Notes under the pieces: generated by a model
What the model was told of the DNA's origin: nothing
The model's database searches: none
What the model saw: the letters and a program-made list of their open reading frames with translations, nothing else
Shown: positions 36,209 through 46,955 of the stretch, piece after piece
Position numbering within the stretch: position 1 is the stretch's first letter
How the letters are laid out: each line of letters opens with the position of its first letter
Position numbers and translations under genes: made by a program
Assembly (NCBI GenBank): GCA_050084985.1
Contig: JBITNC010000001.1
Coordinates: 44,888,001 to 44,952,000 of the forward strand
Reading direction: 5' to 3'
DNA from: Nageia nagi
Taxonomy: Eukaryota; Pinophyta
DNA length: 64,000 nucleotides

Positions 36209-36900
36209 TCATATCCTTTGTCGTGGCAAATCTTTGCCATTTTGGAGGAGAAGTAGGTCTATTATCCATATGTACAACTTTCTCTTATTTTTTGGAATAT
36301 GTTCTTTAGTTAACTTTATTAAATGATTAGGTACATATTTAAGTTCACCAAATGAAAGCATTACTTTCTCTTTTTGCAATAATTTTTGAACTAACACTCC
36401 AAAACAAACATTTTTATTGCTAGGATCATGCAAATTAAGAATAGGTACAACAAAATCTCTAAAATAGCACAAATCTCATTCTACTCTAATTTATTTCAAA
36501 TTTATTGCCATACCTTTTTAAACTATGGAATGCAATTCTCTAGGGTTTCATCATCCCCTTGCCTCATTGCACATAATTCTATAACAATGCTTTGCTCTTT
36601 GATGTTATGCTTATATTGGCCCATGAAAATTTTAACCAATGACTTGAAAGAATCAATTGAATCACTAGGAAAATTATAGAACCATTGATTAGCATCACCT
36701 TTAAAACTCCTTGGGAAGAACTTTGCCATCAACTTCTCCTTTGACCCTAATTTTAACAAGCATTCCTCTTGAAAGCTAATATGATATTGGGTATTATTTC
36801 TTGCTAAACATCTCAAACTTGGGGGCCTTGTGCATGAATGGTAGTGGAAAATTATGGATCTCCTTAGATAAGGGTGAGGTGAAAATATCATCATAGTCAT
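36209..36900 (-). pseudogene. Tat gag
   Basis: The segment at 36523-36900 contains the Retrotrans_gag core MAKFFPRSFKGDANQWFYNF, then SIDSFKSLVKIFMGQY and CAMRQGDDETLENC. The following segment at 36209-36472 carries the basic C-terminal part. A frameshift or stop near 36480-36520 joins them. Confidence 0.8.
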
Positions 36901-37176
36901 CTATACTTTGCTATGATGTGACATAAGTTGCTCCAACCTGAGGGGTGGGACCAAATTTGGTCGAACTACTTGAATTGGTAATTGAATTGACTTGTTGCTT
37001 TAATCCATCAAGTTTTGTATTTAGATATTTAAACATTTATGAAATGTGTTCCATTTTTATGCTACTAATGGTCTAGGAACATCTATAAATGTTATTAACG
37101 TCATAGATCCATTACAAAATTCTTGCAAGATCTTATCAGGAGGGAAAGATAAATCGAGTAGTTGGGTTCAACAAAA

Positions 37177-37811
37177 TGTAGGCCTCAAATAATGCATAAA
37201 TGATATAATTGATGCACTATTTGTACAAAATATTTTATTAAAGCATATATTAGAAATATGATATCAAACAAATAATGATAAATAATGTACCTTCATCATA
37301 ATTGCATAAACATCATATAAGGAAATCCATTCATCAAACATGAACATGCATCCATCCATATGCATGTTGCCAACAGTCCATAAACATTACGTTAATAGCT
37401 TAATGGAATAAATAGAATCACCAACATAATAAAATTATGCAAGAGAAGATCAAAGAGTTTAACAAATCCATATAGAGATGGTGTTACAAAACATCATTGT
37501 TGGTAGGATAGAGTGATATTGCATTTGTTGAAGTCTCTCTAAGATATTTGATGCCCTTGCATGATGCCTTTTGTGTTGCCTTTGATGTCTTTTTATAGCA
37601 ACATCTTTATCTTCTTAGATTCTTGGGATCATTGCACATTACATCATTTAGGGACTCTTTTTAGATATTTTACTCCTTTTACATTGTACAATGGTTCTTT
37701 ACATTAATTACATTGCTCTGGGTATTATTTTAACCTCATTTTTATAATAAATATAACTGAATATATAAAATTAATTATTTAATAAATAATATTCATTTCT
37801 AGGTATCTACA
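37177..37811 (-). repeat. 5' LTR of the Tat element
   Basis: The plus strand reads TGTAGGCCTC...TAGGTATCTACA, 635 bp, flanked by CCTTT. Left of it the minus strand continues TTTTGTTGAACCCAAC, the probable primer region. Confidence 0.92.
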
Positions 37812-38194
37812 CCTTTGAAGCTCAGAATATTGCATGTAAATGGATGCAAAGGATCATAGGAATGTAGATCTCAATGTTTAACAAAATCAAGGTATTATAG
37901 GTTGCATTAAGAAATAACGGTCAAGAATGACACAAGTAATTTCCAACTATCAAGGATTCAAGATGACATCATAATTACTTATGCACAACCCCTCCACCTT
38001 TATAGGTAATAGGTCTAGTGCTAAGGCTCCTCCATAGTCTTATTATGATGTCAGATTGACCTGTTATCATAAAACATAAAGGTAGATGAGAGTGCATGAT
38101 GATAAGAGTATTTATTAATTAATTAAATAAATTATTTTAAATACCTAAAAGGGTATTTTAATTAAATTACAATTTATTTTCGGTTATTAGTAGA
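37812..38194 (-). repeat. 3' LTR of the gag-only element, second half
   Basis: It resumes the LTR begun at 29123 after the Tat insertion and matches 51547-51925 ('caccttttataggtaataggtctagtgctaag', shortened here: 'ctttataggtaatagg', and 'acctaaaagggtatttt'). A C-rich block at 38195-38203 gives the purine tract GTGGGGAA on the minus strand. Confidence 0.75.
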
Positions 38195-38203
38195 TTCCCC
38201 ACT

Positions 38204-40389
38204 TTGAATATGGTTTGATTATTTTGGAATAAAAGATAATCAAAGTATAAATTCAAAGTATAACAAGAAAAATAATAAAGTACTCTCTAAAAAGTTGTCT
38301 CATGGTAGCAACTTTTGATGCCCTAGTTTTTCACCTATATTTTTCCCCCTCTTTGGCTTGGTTGTGATATGATGGACCTCTCATCATAGGAGAAATCCAA
38401 GGTAAAGACAAAGGAACTTGAAAATAACTTTGGAAAAAATATTTTTGTGTAATATATCTCAAATATAAGCATTAAACATCATGATATGAAAAGTATCTAA
38501 ATAATAGGATATCAAACCTATCCTTGGTGACTTACTCACCAAGATTTATGAAGAAAAATAACCAATTTAACTTATTAGCTTGGATTCCCAAGCCACCATG
38601 TTGCTATGGATTTTGGATTTAAATGGCCCTTCATCACAAAGGCACCAAATGATAATAATAACCCTTCCTTGTAAAGGCATCAAATGATAAGAATGATTGT
38701 TCATTACAAAGGCATAAAATGATAAGAATAATCAACTTAGTTTTCCAAGCCACCATGTTTCCATGGATTTCCTAAAAAGAATGACCCTCCCTTACAAAGA
38801 TGTCAAATGATAAGATTGTCCCTCCCTTACAAAGGAAGCTAAAGATAATAACAATAATATGATATGAAAAATATTAGTTTTTGACAAGAAATTTTTATGA
38901 AATTATTGGATAAGCATAATTTATGATAAGCAATAGATAAAAGCTTTTTGCAAAGGACTATTTGACAAGCTATAATACAATAGTATATTTAATCATCATA
39001 TTTCTAGTATTTATGAAATGAACATAAATTCATTCTTAATATTTATCACAAAAAACCATGATACACATTATTTTTTGAAAACATGATGTGAACTTGATGC
39101 CAAGATAATAAGTGTATAATCTCAAAAATGTAATGTTAAAGAAAAGGGACATGTTTTTCTCGATCTTACCATAGATATGGATCATAAATGCTAAGAAAAA
39201 TAATATTTTACCTTATTCACCCAATAGCCTCACTCATAATATAATGACAATGATGGAATAAGATATTATTTTTATGAAAATAATAACTTCTACAGTTGTG
39301 CATTACGTTCATGAAGTAAAAATGTCATATGTTTTAATGCCAATAACCAGGTATCATAATATTTGACAATAATTTATAGTTTAATATAACCAAGTTGCCT
39401 CAAGGGGTGTTGTTTTAATAAATTAGATCTTATTATGTACTTATATTTTCATTTTTATTCCATGCATATGGTTAACAAGTTTAGGAATATAAGAGTTTTT
39501 AGGAAAGTAATCTTTAAAGCAATGATGGTGCTAGGATCTTAATGCTGATGCTCCATTAAGAGGACCTAGAGAAGACAAAAAGGTAACCCAAGGAAGGATG
39601 GACTTATATTTGATGATGAAAAGAGGGTTATTGTAGAAGAAACATTAGGGGCAAGGGTGATTTTGAGGAAAAGGGATTTTATATAGTTTATAAATGGGCA
39701 AAATCATATTTTATTTTCATATTTGCATTTAACCATCCTAAGCTCTAGTCTATAAGGTTCATGGTGTTTATTTGGGATGGTGAAGGATTATGGAGGAGCT
39801 ATCAACTTGTGGGATGTGATCATTATGAGGATGTCTCATCGGATTACTTCTCAATAGGGTCATAGGGATCTTGTTATTTATTCTTTTTTTGAGGGGCACA
39901 AGTACCAAAACTTTCTTCATATTCCTTTATGCATTAATTAAGATATTTTTGATGGATCAATTTTTCATTTTTGTCAAATTTTATTCAATTTTAGGAAATT
40001 ATCAAAATAATTAGGATAAAAATGTAGGGACCATATTTAACATGCATTGTGAGAAAATAAGATATTTTTATAGTAAAATACTAGAAAAAGGATATGGGTT
40101 TTGATTATTTTTTTTGAAAATATGTGCTTGAATTGGGTGGCACTATTGGGTTCCTAGCTTCACTACTAGGATCAAATTTACCCATAAAATGTATTATTTA
40201 GATTCTATATGACTATTACCACATTCTTATGCTTAAAATTTTAAAAAATTAATGTCAAATTATTTTGTTTCTAGCCACAAATGGTAATTTTTTAATCTAT
40301 TTTATTTTTAAATTTTTAATCATATATTTTTTCTCAATTACTAATAAGTTTTCATGTTTATCATGGTCACAAGATTAAGCCTACTTCAT
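38204..40389. other. Non-coding part of the gag-only element
   Basis: No gene is recognised. It includes a 35 bp repeat block at 38625-38860 and AT-rich DNA leading to the antisense PMD frame. Confidence 0.4.
38625..38860. repeat. 35 bp degenerate repeat, about 5 copies
   Basis: Copies of 'ttacaaaggcatcaaatgat' + 'aagaat' start near 38636, 38671, 38706, 38794 and 38830. The phrase 'ccaagccaccatgtt' also occurs twice (38588 and 38745), so a larger unit was duplicated as well. Confidence 0.65.
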
Positions 40390-40910
40390 GGGATGTGAGC
40401 CTTGGAGTCCATTTATGGATGTGGCTATGGATTTTATCCTTATGGTTTAGGAGAGGGAAGGATTAGACTCATCTAAACTTGGTCACATGAGGGGCATTGT
40501 CTACATCCCATGTGAAAATTATTTCTTGACTTCTCTAATGGAGCCTTGGTATGATGATACTAACACATTACATTTATCGATGGGTGAGATGACTATCACC
40601 CTTGTTGACATCCATCACATCCTATAGGTACCTGTGAAGGGTACATTAATTTAGAGGATTACATTTCAATGATAGAGATGGAGGAGCACTCTTATTGGTT
40701 GATAGGTGTTTGTGATTACCAATAGTAGAAGAAGGGACAACCTCTTCATGATACTATTTATATACCCCCATAGGATATACATAGTGTGCATTGGTTCAGG
40801 CTATACACGGTAGTTCTTATCAATATGATTTTGTGTAGAAAATAATAAGAATGAGTGCTTCCATATATGATTGATCCCAATTATGCAAGGGATGTGGCAT
40901 CATTAAGAGA
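40390..40910 (+). pseudogene. Plant mobile domain (PMD) frame, 5' part
   Basis: The plus strand reads GIVYIPCENYFLTSLMEPWY, then DTNTLHLSMGEMTITLVD and IHHIL-stop-VPVKG at about 40495-40640. This is the family pattern L...ERW.PET.TFHLP.GEMT.TL.DV..LLGLPV.G of the aminotransferase-like PMD (Pfam PF10536), known from MAIN/MAIL proteins and from transposons. The stop in the LGL-VP stretch replaces Gln or similar. The frame is cut at 40915 by the chromovirus and resumes at 46956. It lies antisense to the gag of the surrounding element. Confidence 0.7.
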
Positions 40911-40915
40911 GGTAT

Positions 40916-41318
40916 TATTATGATGCTATAAATATGAAAAGGGAAATATTGTTGAAATGAAATGAATATGGATTTGAAATAGGAAAATGACAACTGTCTA
41001 TTAGAAATAATAGAGCATACGCTAGTAAATAGAACATGAAATAGCATCAATAAGTAGAAAAGGATAGGATTTTGCTAAATAGTAATAGAATCATAGGCCA
41101 CTTTTAGGGGGATACCTTATTACAACTCCAAAGGTGAAAAATAATGTTCTAAATGCCTTTCTCCACACACTTCCATATATTTATATTAAACTCACCTTAA
41201 CACTAATAGTAATGCAAAATCGAGCCCTGTCCTTACAATCACAATATTACAATATAGGTTAACACTTTAATAAAATACTAATACTAACACTAAAATGTTA
41301 GGATGTTGGATCCTAACA
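40916..41318 (-). repeat. 3' LTR of the chromovirus
   Basis: The plus strand reads TATTATGATGCTA (TG now TA) ... GGATCCTAACA, 403 bp, matching 46548-46950. Confidence 0.95.
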
Positions 41319-41336
41319 TGCCACCCCTCTTGGGAT
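41319..41336 (-). other. Polypurine tract of the chromovirus
   Basis: The minus strand reads AAGAGGGGTGGCA directly before TGTTAGGATCC of the LTR. Confidence 0.85.
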
Positions 41337-41379
41337 GAAGCTTTGTCCTCAAAACTTGAAGTGTGGAAATTATTATTGT

Positions 41380-41560
41380 AGCTAATGAAGGATTTCCCAT
41401 GTTGCATCTTCTAGTGCAATGCCTTGTCATTGCATAAGGACTTTTATGATAGAGCAATTATGAAGCTATAATAAGCATTGATCCAAAATTTCCTTAAATA
41501 CAACTATCATTGATCCATCCTCTACCAACTTAGGTAATTATGTTTGAAGCCAAATCTTTG
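41380..41560 (-). pseudogene. Chromodomain-like C-terminus of chromovirus integrase
   Basis: The minus strand near 41400-41430 reads GIALEDATWEILH. This is the (L)PxxxATWE end of the chromodomain carried by chromovirus integrases, which is thought to steer insertion to marked chromatin. Only this end is recognisable; the aromatic cage residues could not be placed. Confidence 0.5.
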
Positions 41561-41899
41561 ATCCAACCACTTTCTTGAGGTAAGAGACATGAAACACTGG
41601 GTGAATCTTGAAAGAAGGAGGAAGCTCTAATTTGTATGTAGTTGGGCCAATGTACTGTAACACTTTGTAATGACCATAAAACTTTGGGGCAAATTTTTAA
41701 GGGCATTTTATTTTAAGGATTTTTGGTAATAAGATTGCAGCCTTAGAAAGACTATGTCATCTACCTAGAACTCCCTTTCCACATGTTGCTGATCAACCTA
41801 TTATTTCATATAGTGTTGGGCTATTTGAAGGTTATCCTTGAGAAAATGAAGAATATCATCCCAAGTAACTAAATTTGAGTCAACTACCTAAACTTTATT

Positions 41900-42780
41900 G
41901 GTACCTACAACATATAAGGTGACTATTGGTGGAGCTTGACCATACACTACTTCATAGGGGGTCATCTTGCTAGTAGAATGATAAGATGTATTATACCACC
42001 ACTCATCCAAGGGATGCCATCATACCCAATGCACAAGTTGTGCTAAAGAAAAACAATGTAAATATGTTTCCAAGCATTTGTTGATAATTTTATTTTGACC
42101 ATCAATTTTTGGGTGATATGCTGAGCTCATGTTTATTTGGGCACCTTGCAGTTTAAAAAGCTCTTGCCAAAAATGACTTGTAAAAGTGGGATGATGATCA
42201 CTGACAATCATATCTAGCATTCCATGTAGTTTAAAAATTATATCCAAGAATAATTATGCCATTATCACTACTTTGTAGGGATGAGATAATGAACCAAAAT
42301 GAGCATATTTGGATAACCGATCAACCACCACTAGATTAACTAATTTACCATGAGATTTAGGAAGGCATTCAATGAAATCCATTGAGATATCGATCCATGT
42401 ATAGGTAGGTATGGGGATAGGTTGAATAAGTCTTAGAGTACCCACTACCTCACCCTTTTATCATTGAAACACATCATAAGTTGCCACAAAATGCTTGATA
42501 CACAATTTCATACCTATCCAATAGAATGACCATGCCACTCGATTATAAGTTTTCAAAAATCCTTCATGTCCTAATGTAGGTGTGGAATGCAATTTGGGAA
42601 GTATTTCTAATTTACATTTTGAAGGATATGATAACAAAATTTTACCTTTGAATCTCAAAATACCATCATGCCATGTATGGTGTGGTTTACTCATAGGGTC
42701 TTGTATGATCTATTTTAGCAATTCTTGGGTGAAGCTATCCTCTTCACACTCTTATTTAACTTTATCCAACCATTAAGGAA
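41900..42780 (-). pseudogene. Chromovirus integrase, catalytic Glu lost
   Basis: The zinc-binding segment at 42461-42694 keeps GHEGFLKTYNRV but reads VATYDVFQ where xxCxxCQ is usual, so both Cys are gone. The core at 42254-42445 has [15 protein letters not shown] and [11 protein letters not shown] (first Asp kept). The segment at 42020-42247 has IVSDHHPTFTSHFW (second Asp kept) and YHPKIDGQNKIINKCLE, where DGQTE is normal, so the catalytic Glu is Lys. C-terminal TSYHSTSKMTPYEVVYGQAP lies near 41960. It cannot be active. Confidence 0.85.
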
Positions 42781-44217
42781 TAGGAGATGAAAGAGCTTGC
42801 AGTGCTACTTGATCTTCAAATTTTTTGGACAAAGCATCGATAACCACGTTCTCCTTACCTTTATGGTATACTATCTCATAATTTTACCCTAATAGTTTGG
42901 TCACCCATTTTTGTTGCTCATGCATATAAATGCATTACTCAATGAAAAATTTCAAATTGTGATGATCTATGAGGGTGATGAAATGGCAACCAATGAGATA
43001 TGGTCTCCAACATTGAATTGCATGAATGATGGCAAGCATTTCTTTTTCATAGGTGAATTTACCCAAATTTTTTCCAAAGAGTGTTCTACTAGTGAATGCC
43101 AAGGATGCCCCTCCTACATTAATACTACCCCAATTCCTACTCTACAAGCATCACTTTATATCATAAAGGTTTTAAAAAAATTTGGCATTGCTAATACTGG
43201 GGTGATACACATCACATCCTTGAGCTTAAGGAAAGCTACCTCAACTTGAGGGGATCATTGGAATGCATTCTTTTTTAACAACATGGTTAGAGGTGCTACA
43301 ATTTTTCCATAATCCTTCACAAATTTCCTATAATAACCTATCAACTCCAAGAATCCTCAGAGACTTTTCAAAGATGTAGGAATAGACCAATTCTACATTT
43401 CAATAATCTTTTATGGATCCACCTTAACTCCCTCTTTGGATATAACATGGCCTAAGTAATCAATTTCCCTCTTACTAAATGAACATTTTGATTTTTTTGT
43501 ATATAGCTAGTGTTCCTTCAAAATTTGTAAGGTTTGGTCAACATGTGCCACATGTTCTTGCCATGTCTTACTATAGATCAAGATATCATCAAAGAAAACT
43601 AAAATGAACTTCTTGAGGAATAGACAAAACACCTAATTCATTAAACTTTGAAATGTGGATGGAGCATTTGTGAGGCCAAAAGGCATGACCGGGAACTCAT
43701 AATGGCCCTCATGGATGAGAAATGCAAATTTTGATATATCCTCCTCCTTGAGATGGATTTGGTGATACCCAGATCATAAGTACAACTTGAAAAAATGTCT
43801 TGCCCCATGTAGTTCATCCAATAATTTATCAATGATCGAGATGGGAAATTTATCCTTGATGGTAATTTTGTTTAGGGTCTTGAAATCCACATACATATGC
43901 CAAGAACCATCTTTATTATGAACCAATATAATTGGAGAAGAATATGTGCTTATGTTGGGTCAGATTACTCCTACATCCAATAGTTCCTTAACTAATTTTT
44001 CAATTTCATTTTTTTGTAAACAAGGATATTGATAAGGATGAATGTTTGGTGGGTGACTTCCTAGCACCAATTGGATAGCATGATCATATGATCTTTGGGG
44101 TGGTAAGCCCCTTAGTTCCTCAAAGGTACTTGAATGCTTACTTAAGATGGGTTGTAGATCCTTAGGCTCTATGATTTTAGATTCAGTGATTGATAAAGAG
44201 TATAATTGTGCCAACAT
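42780..44217 (-). pseudogene. Chromovirus reverse transcriptase and RNase H
   Basis: The RT N-terminal region at 43960-44217 has TFEELRGLPPQRSYDHAIQL followed by PYQYPCLQKNEIEKLVKELL, typical of chromoviruses. The catalytic box is FFDD at 43585-43596 in KFILVFFDDILIYSK (YxDD usual). Decayed RNase H follows to about 42780. Stops are frequent, many where Trp or Gln is expected. Confidence 0.8.
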
Positions 44218-44352
44218 CCTTTTTCCAAATTTTTATAAGATCTTTTCCATGTGATGTGAGCTCACAACTTGTACATATCTACCTTATAATCCCTTGAGAG
44301 TATGCTCTTATTAATCTATTTTGAAGGTCATCGATAGCTCTACAAAATTCCA

Positions 44353-44676
44353 CTATAGGGTACCCAAAGTCCTCAACCATTGTGCCCCCAAAACTATATC
44401 ACATCCCCCAAGTTGTAAAGCATACATGTCACTTTTCAAAGTATAGTGATCCATGCTCAATTTAACATTATGACATGTGACTTTACATGCTATTTTTCCT
44501 CCATTACAAACCATAAACTCAAAATTATTTATAGGGTATATGTAATAGTTAGCAACCTTAGCCACTTGTGGATCAATGAAATTATGAGTACTTCCCGAAT
44601 CCAACAATATTATGAGAGGGCATTTTTTGAAGAACCCTTTAACCTTCATAGTTTGAAGGGTTGTAATTCCTACCAA
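44353..44676 (-). pseudogene. Chromovirus aspartic protease
   Basis: A 107-codon open segment with the catalytic motif ILLDSGSTHNFID, then KVTCHNVKLSMDHYTLK-like strand and GGCDIVLGAQWL, the standard end of the chromovirus retropepsin. The motif is intact, but the segment is separated from its neighbours by frame changes. Confidence 0.88.
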
Positions 44677-46110
44677 TGCATTGTAAGAGATAAATGGGAC
44701 CTCCTCATTTGGAATTTACTTTGTAAACTCTTTGGGTGCACTCTCATATTCCTCCTCACTAGGAGTATCAACATCAAGCAAATATAATTTTGTTGTGTAC
44801 AATGATGACCATGAACAAATTTATCATCACAATTATAGCACAAGCCCTTCTTTTGATGCTCTTCCATTTCTTCCCATGTCAACTTCTTAGTTTGCATTAT
44901 ACAATTTGATGGTGGGGCACTTGTGTTACTAGAGGAATGGAAAATATTATGTGTTTTGGTGAATGGAGGTCTTACATTTCATCGATGAGCACTGGCTTTA
45001 TCTTCAGTGGGCTTTGCCAAGGCAATAACATCCATCATAGTTTTGGATTAAACATTTTAACCTCTAGTTTAATTTCTTCCTTTAAGCCACTGATAAAACA
45101 ACTTATGAAAAATGCATCATCCAACCCCTTTGCATGATTTACCAATTTCTCAAACTAATTTTGGTACTCTTTAACTATTATAGTTTGATGTAACTTGGTC
45201 AATGCCCCTGTGAAGTCTTCATAGTCACTAGGACCAAAATGAATTAATAATTTTTGAGTGAATTCATCCCATGTAGGAGCAGGATGCATTTTGGAGTACC
45301 ATTAGTGTCATTGGAGAGCCTCACGATCCAAATGAAAAGATGCCATGCACACCTTCAAATCCTCTGGGATTTGGTTCAATGTGAAATATTATCCAACTTT
45401 ATAAATCTAGCCATTAGGATTATCTCCATCAAATCGAGGAAAATCTAATTTGGTTGTGCAAGGAAGAATGAAACCACCTTGTTGGCTTTGAAAGTTATGA
45501 TGATACCCTTATAGATTTCTTGATTGCTCTAATTGCTGTGAATTAGATGCATTATTGGTATGACTAAGACTTAGTTGAACACTATCACATTTATTGTCAA
45601 GGGTTTGTATTTGTGTTTGTATTTTTCAAATTTTTGCTCTAAATGTACTATTAATTATATCTACCATTTTTTGGATCATAGTTTGAAATGTTATCATGGT
45701 AGGATCAACTTGTGCTATTGTTTGGGATCTTGTTTCAAGTACCATTTCTAAAAACTTTTATTTTTGAAGCTAATATTTATATAAACTATTATTTTTAGAA
45801 ATTGCTATTTTTAGAAAGCACTCAAAAAAGTGTATGGGTGTAATATATCAAAATGCTCATCTCAAAAAGATGATCACAATGGGCTAGGTCTCTTGATGAT
45901 GATTTTTGGACCCCCAAACTTTTTTTTTAACATCTATGGGTCTATTTGCTTTTGTCAAAAACTACTAAAATGGTATAAATTTTTAATTATTTTGCTCTGA
46001 AGTTTTTGCTACCTCTAAATTGCTATTTTTGTTAGCTCTAAAAAATTGCATGTCATACATTCTACTTCCAAAATCAAGGTTTTTTGTGTGAAGGAACAAT
46101 TCTAGGGTAA
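44670..46110 (-). pseudogene. Chromovirus gag
   Basis: The capsid part reads LDFPRFDGDNPNGWIYKVG near 45430, then TWDEFTQKLLIHFGPSDYED and FISCFISGLKEEIKLEV near 45090-45260. The C-terminus at 44670-44897 holds the zinc knuckle CYNCDDKFVHGHHC (CX2CX7HXC), complete here. The pattern is that of plant chromovirus gag. Stops break the capsid part. Confidence 0.85.
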
Positions 46111-46533
46111 GGATTATTTGCTCTATAGGCTTGTCTAAATACCCCTCCTATCCAACTTTCATGAGGAAAGAGGCTATGGAGATGGCTTCTATGACAAGTA
46201 ACTTTCCAATAGCACTTGCTAGTGCACTACAGTTTATAGACAGTCAACATAGCTTCCTACTAGTTTTTGTTTATAGCCTAAATAGTCTTCAATATACCTT
46301 TTGGTACATGGAGTCCAATTCTATGTAGGGTTCTATCTAAGGCCTAGGTATTGGTGCAAATTTTTTTGCACCTCACTTCACACATAGCTTTATGGGAAAG
46401 TGTGCTTAGCTAAAAATGATAGATCCTCCTAGATATTTTAAAACCCTTAGTACAAGGTTTCTATCTTAGACCTCTAAGAATTCTTTTTTTTTTTTTGTTT
46501 TTGTTTTCCTATAGCAAAATGGCCTTGGAAAGA

Positions 46534-46545
46534 GCTCTAATACCA
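46534..46545 (-). other. Primer-binding site, initiator-Met tRNA type
   Basis: The minus strand reads TGGTATTAGAGC two bases after the LTR; the canonical site is TGGTATCAGAGC. One C-to-T change. Confidence 0.9.
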
Positions 46546-46547
46546 AA

Positions 46548-46950
46548 TGTTATGATGCTACAAATATGAAAAGGGAAATATTACAAAAATGAAATTAATA
46601 TTGATTTGAAATTGAAAAATTATAACTATCTATTGGAAATAATAGAGCATGTATTGGTAAATGGAATACAAAATAGCATCAATAAGTAGATAAGGATAGG
46701 ATTTTATTAAATAGTAATAGAATCATAGGTCACTTTGAGGGGGCTACCTCCTTACAACTCCAAGGGTGAAAAATAATGTTCAAGATGCCTTTCTCCACAC
46801 ACTTCCATCTATTTATATTAAACTAACCCTAACCCTAATAGTAATGCAAAGTCATGCCCTGCCCTTATAATCACAATATTACAATATAGGTGAACAATTT
46901 AATAAAATACTAATACTAACACTAAAATGTTAGGATGTGGGATCCTAATA
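46548..46950 (-). repeat. 5' LTR of the chromovirus
   Basis: The plus strand reads TGTTATGATGCTA...GGATCCTAATA (CA now TA), 403 bp. It contains CCCTAACCCTAA once by chance (46826), not a telomere tract. Confidence 0.95.
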
Positions 46951-46955
46951 GGTAT

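Larger units (their letters stand above)
29460..37811 (-). mobile_element. Complete Tat-lineage Ty3/gypsy retrotransposon (TSD CCTTT)
   Basis: LTRs of 636 and 635 bp flank gag, protease, RT, RNase H, archaeal-type RNase H and integrase, in that order on the minus strand. The target duplication CCTTT is exact at 29455-29459 and 37812-37816. The trailing aRNH is the hallmark of the Tat lineage. It is inserted in the LTR of another element. All frames are broken by stops. Confidence 0.92.
40916..46950 (-). mobile_element. Complete chromovirus-type Ty3/gypsy element (TSD GGTAT)
   Basis: Two 403 bp LTRs, exact target duplication GGTAT at 40911-40915 and 46951-46955, a polypurine tract and an initiator-Met tRNA primer site all agree. 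Minus-strand order is gag, protease, RT, RNase H, integrase and a chromodomain-like tail. It is inserted in the PMD reading frame of the host element. All reading frames are broken. Confidence 0.95.

Noticed and set aside
44446-44787. 113-codon plus-strand open frame opposite the chromovirus protease
   Set aside because: It is the antisense shadow of protease and gag coding sequence.
46820-46845. Telomere-like CCCTAACCCTAA in the chromovirus LTR (and ctaccctaaccct near 60200)
   Set aside because: Only two units, inside aligned LTR sequence; not a telomeric tract.
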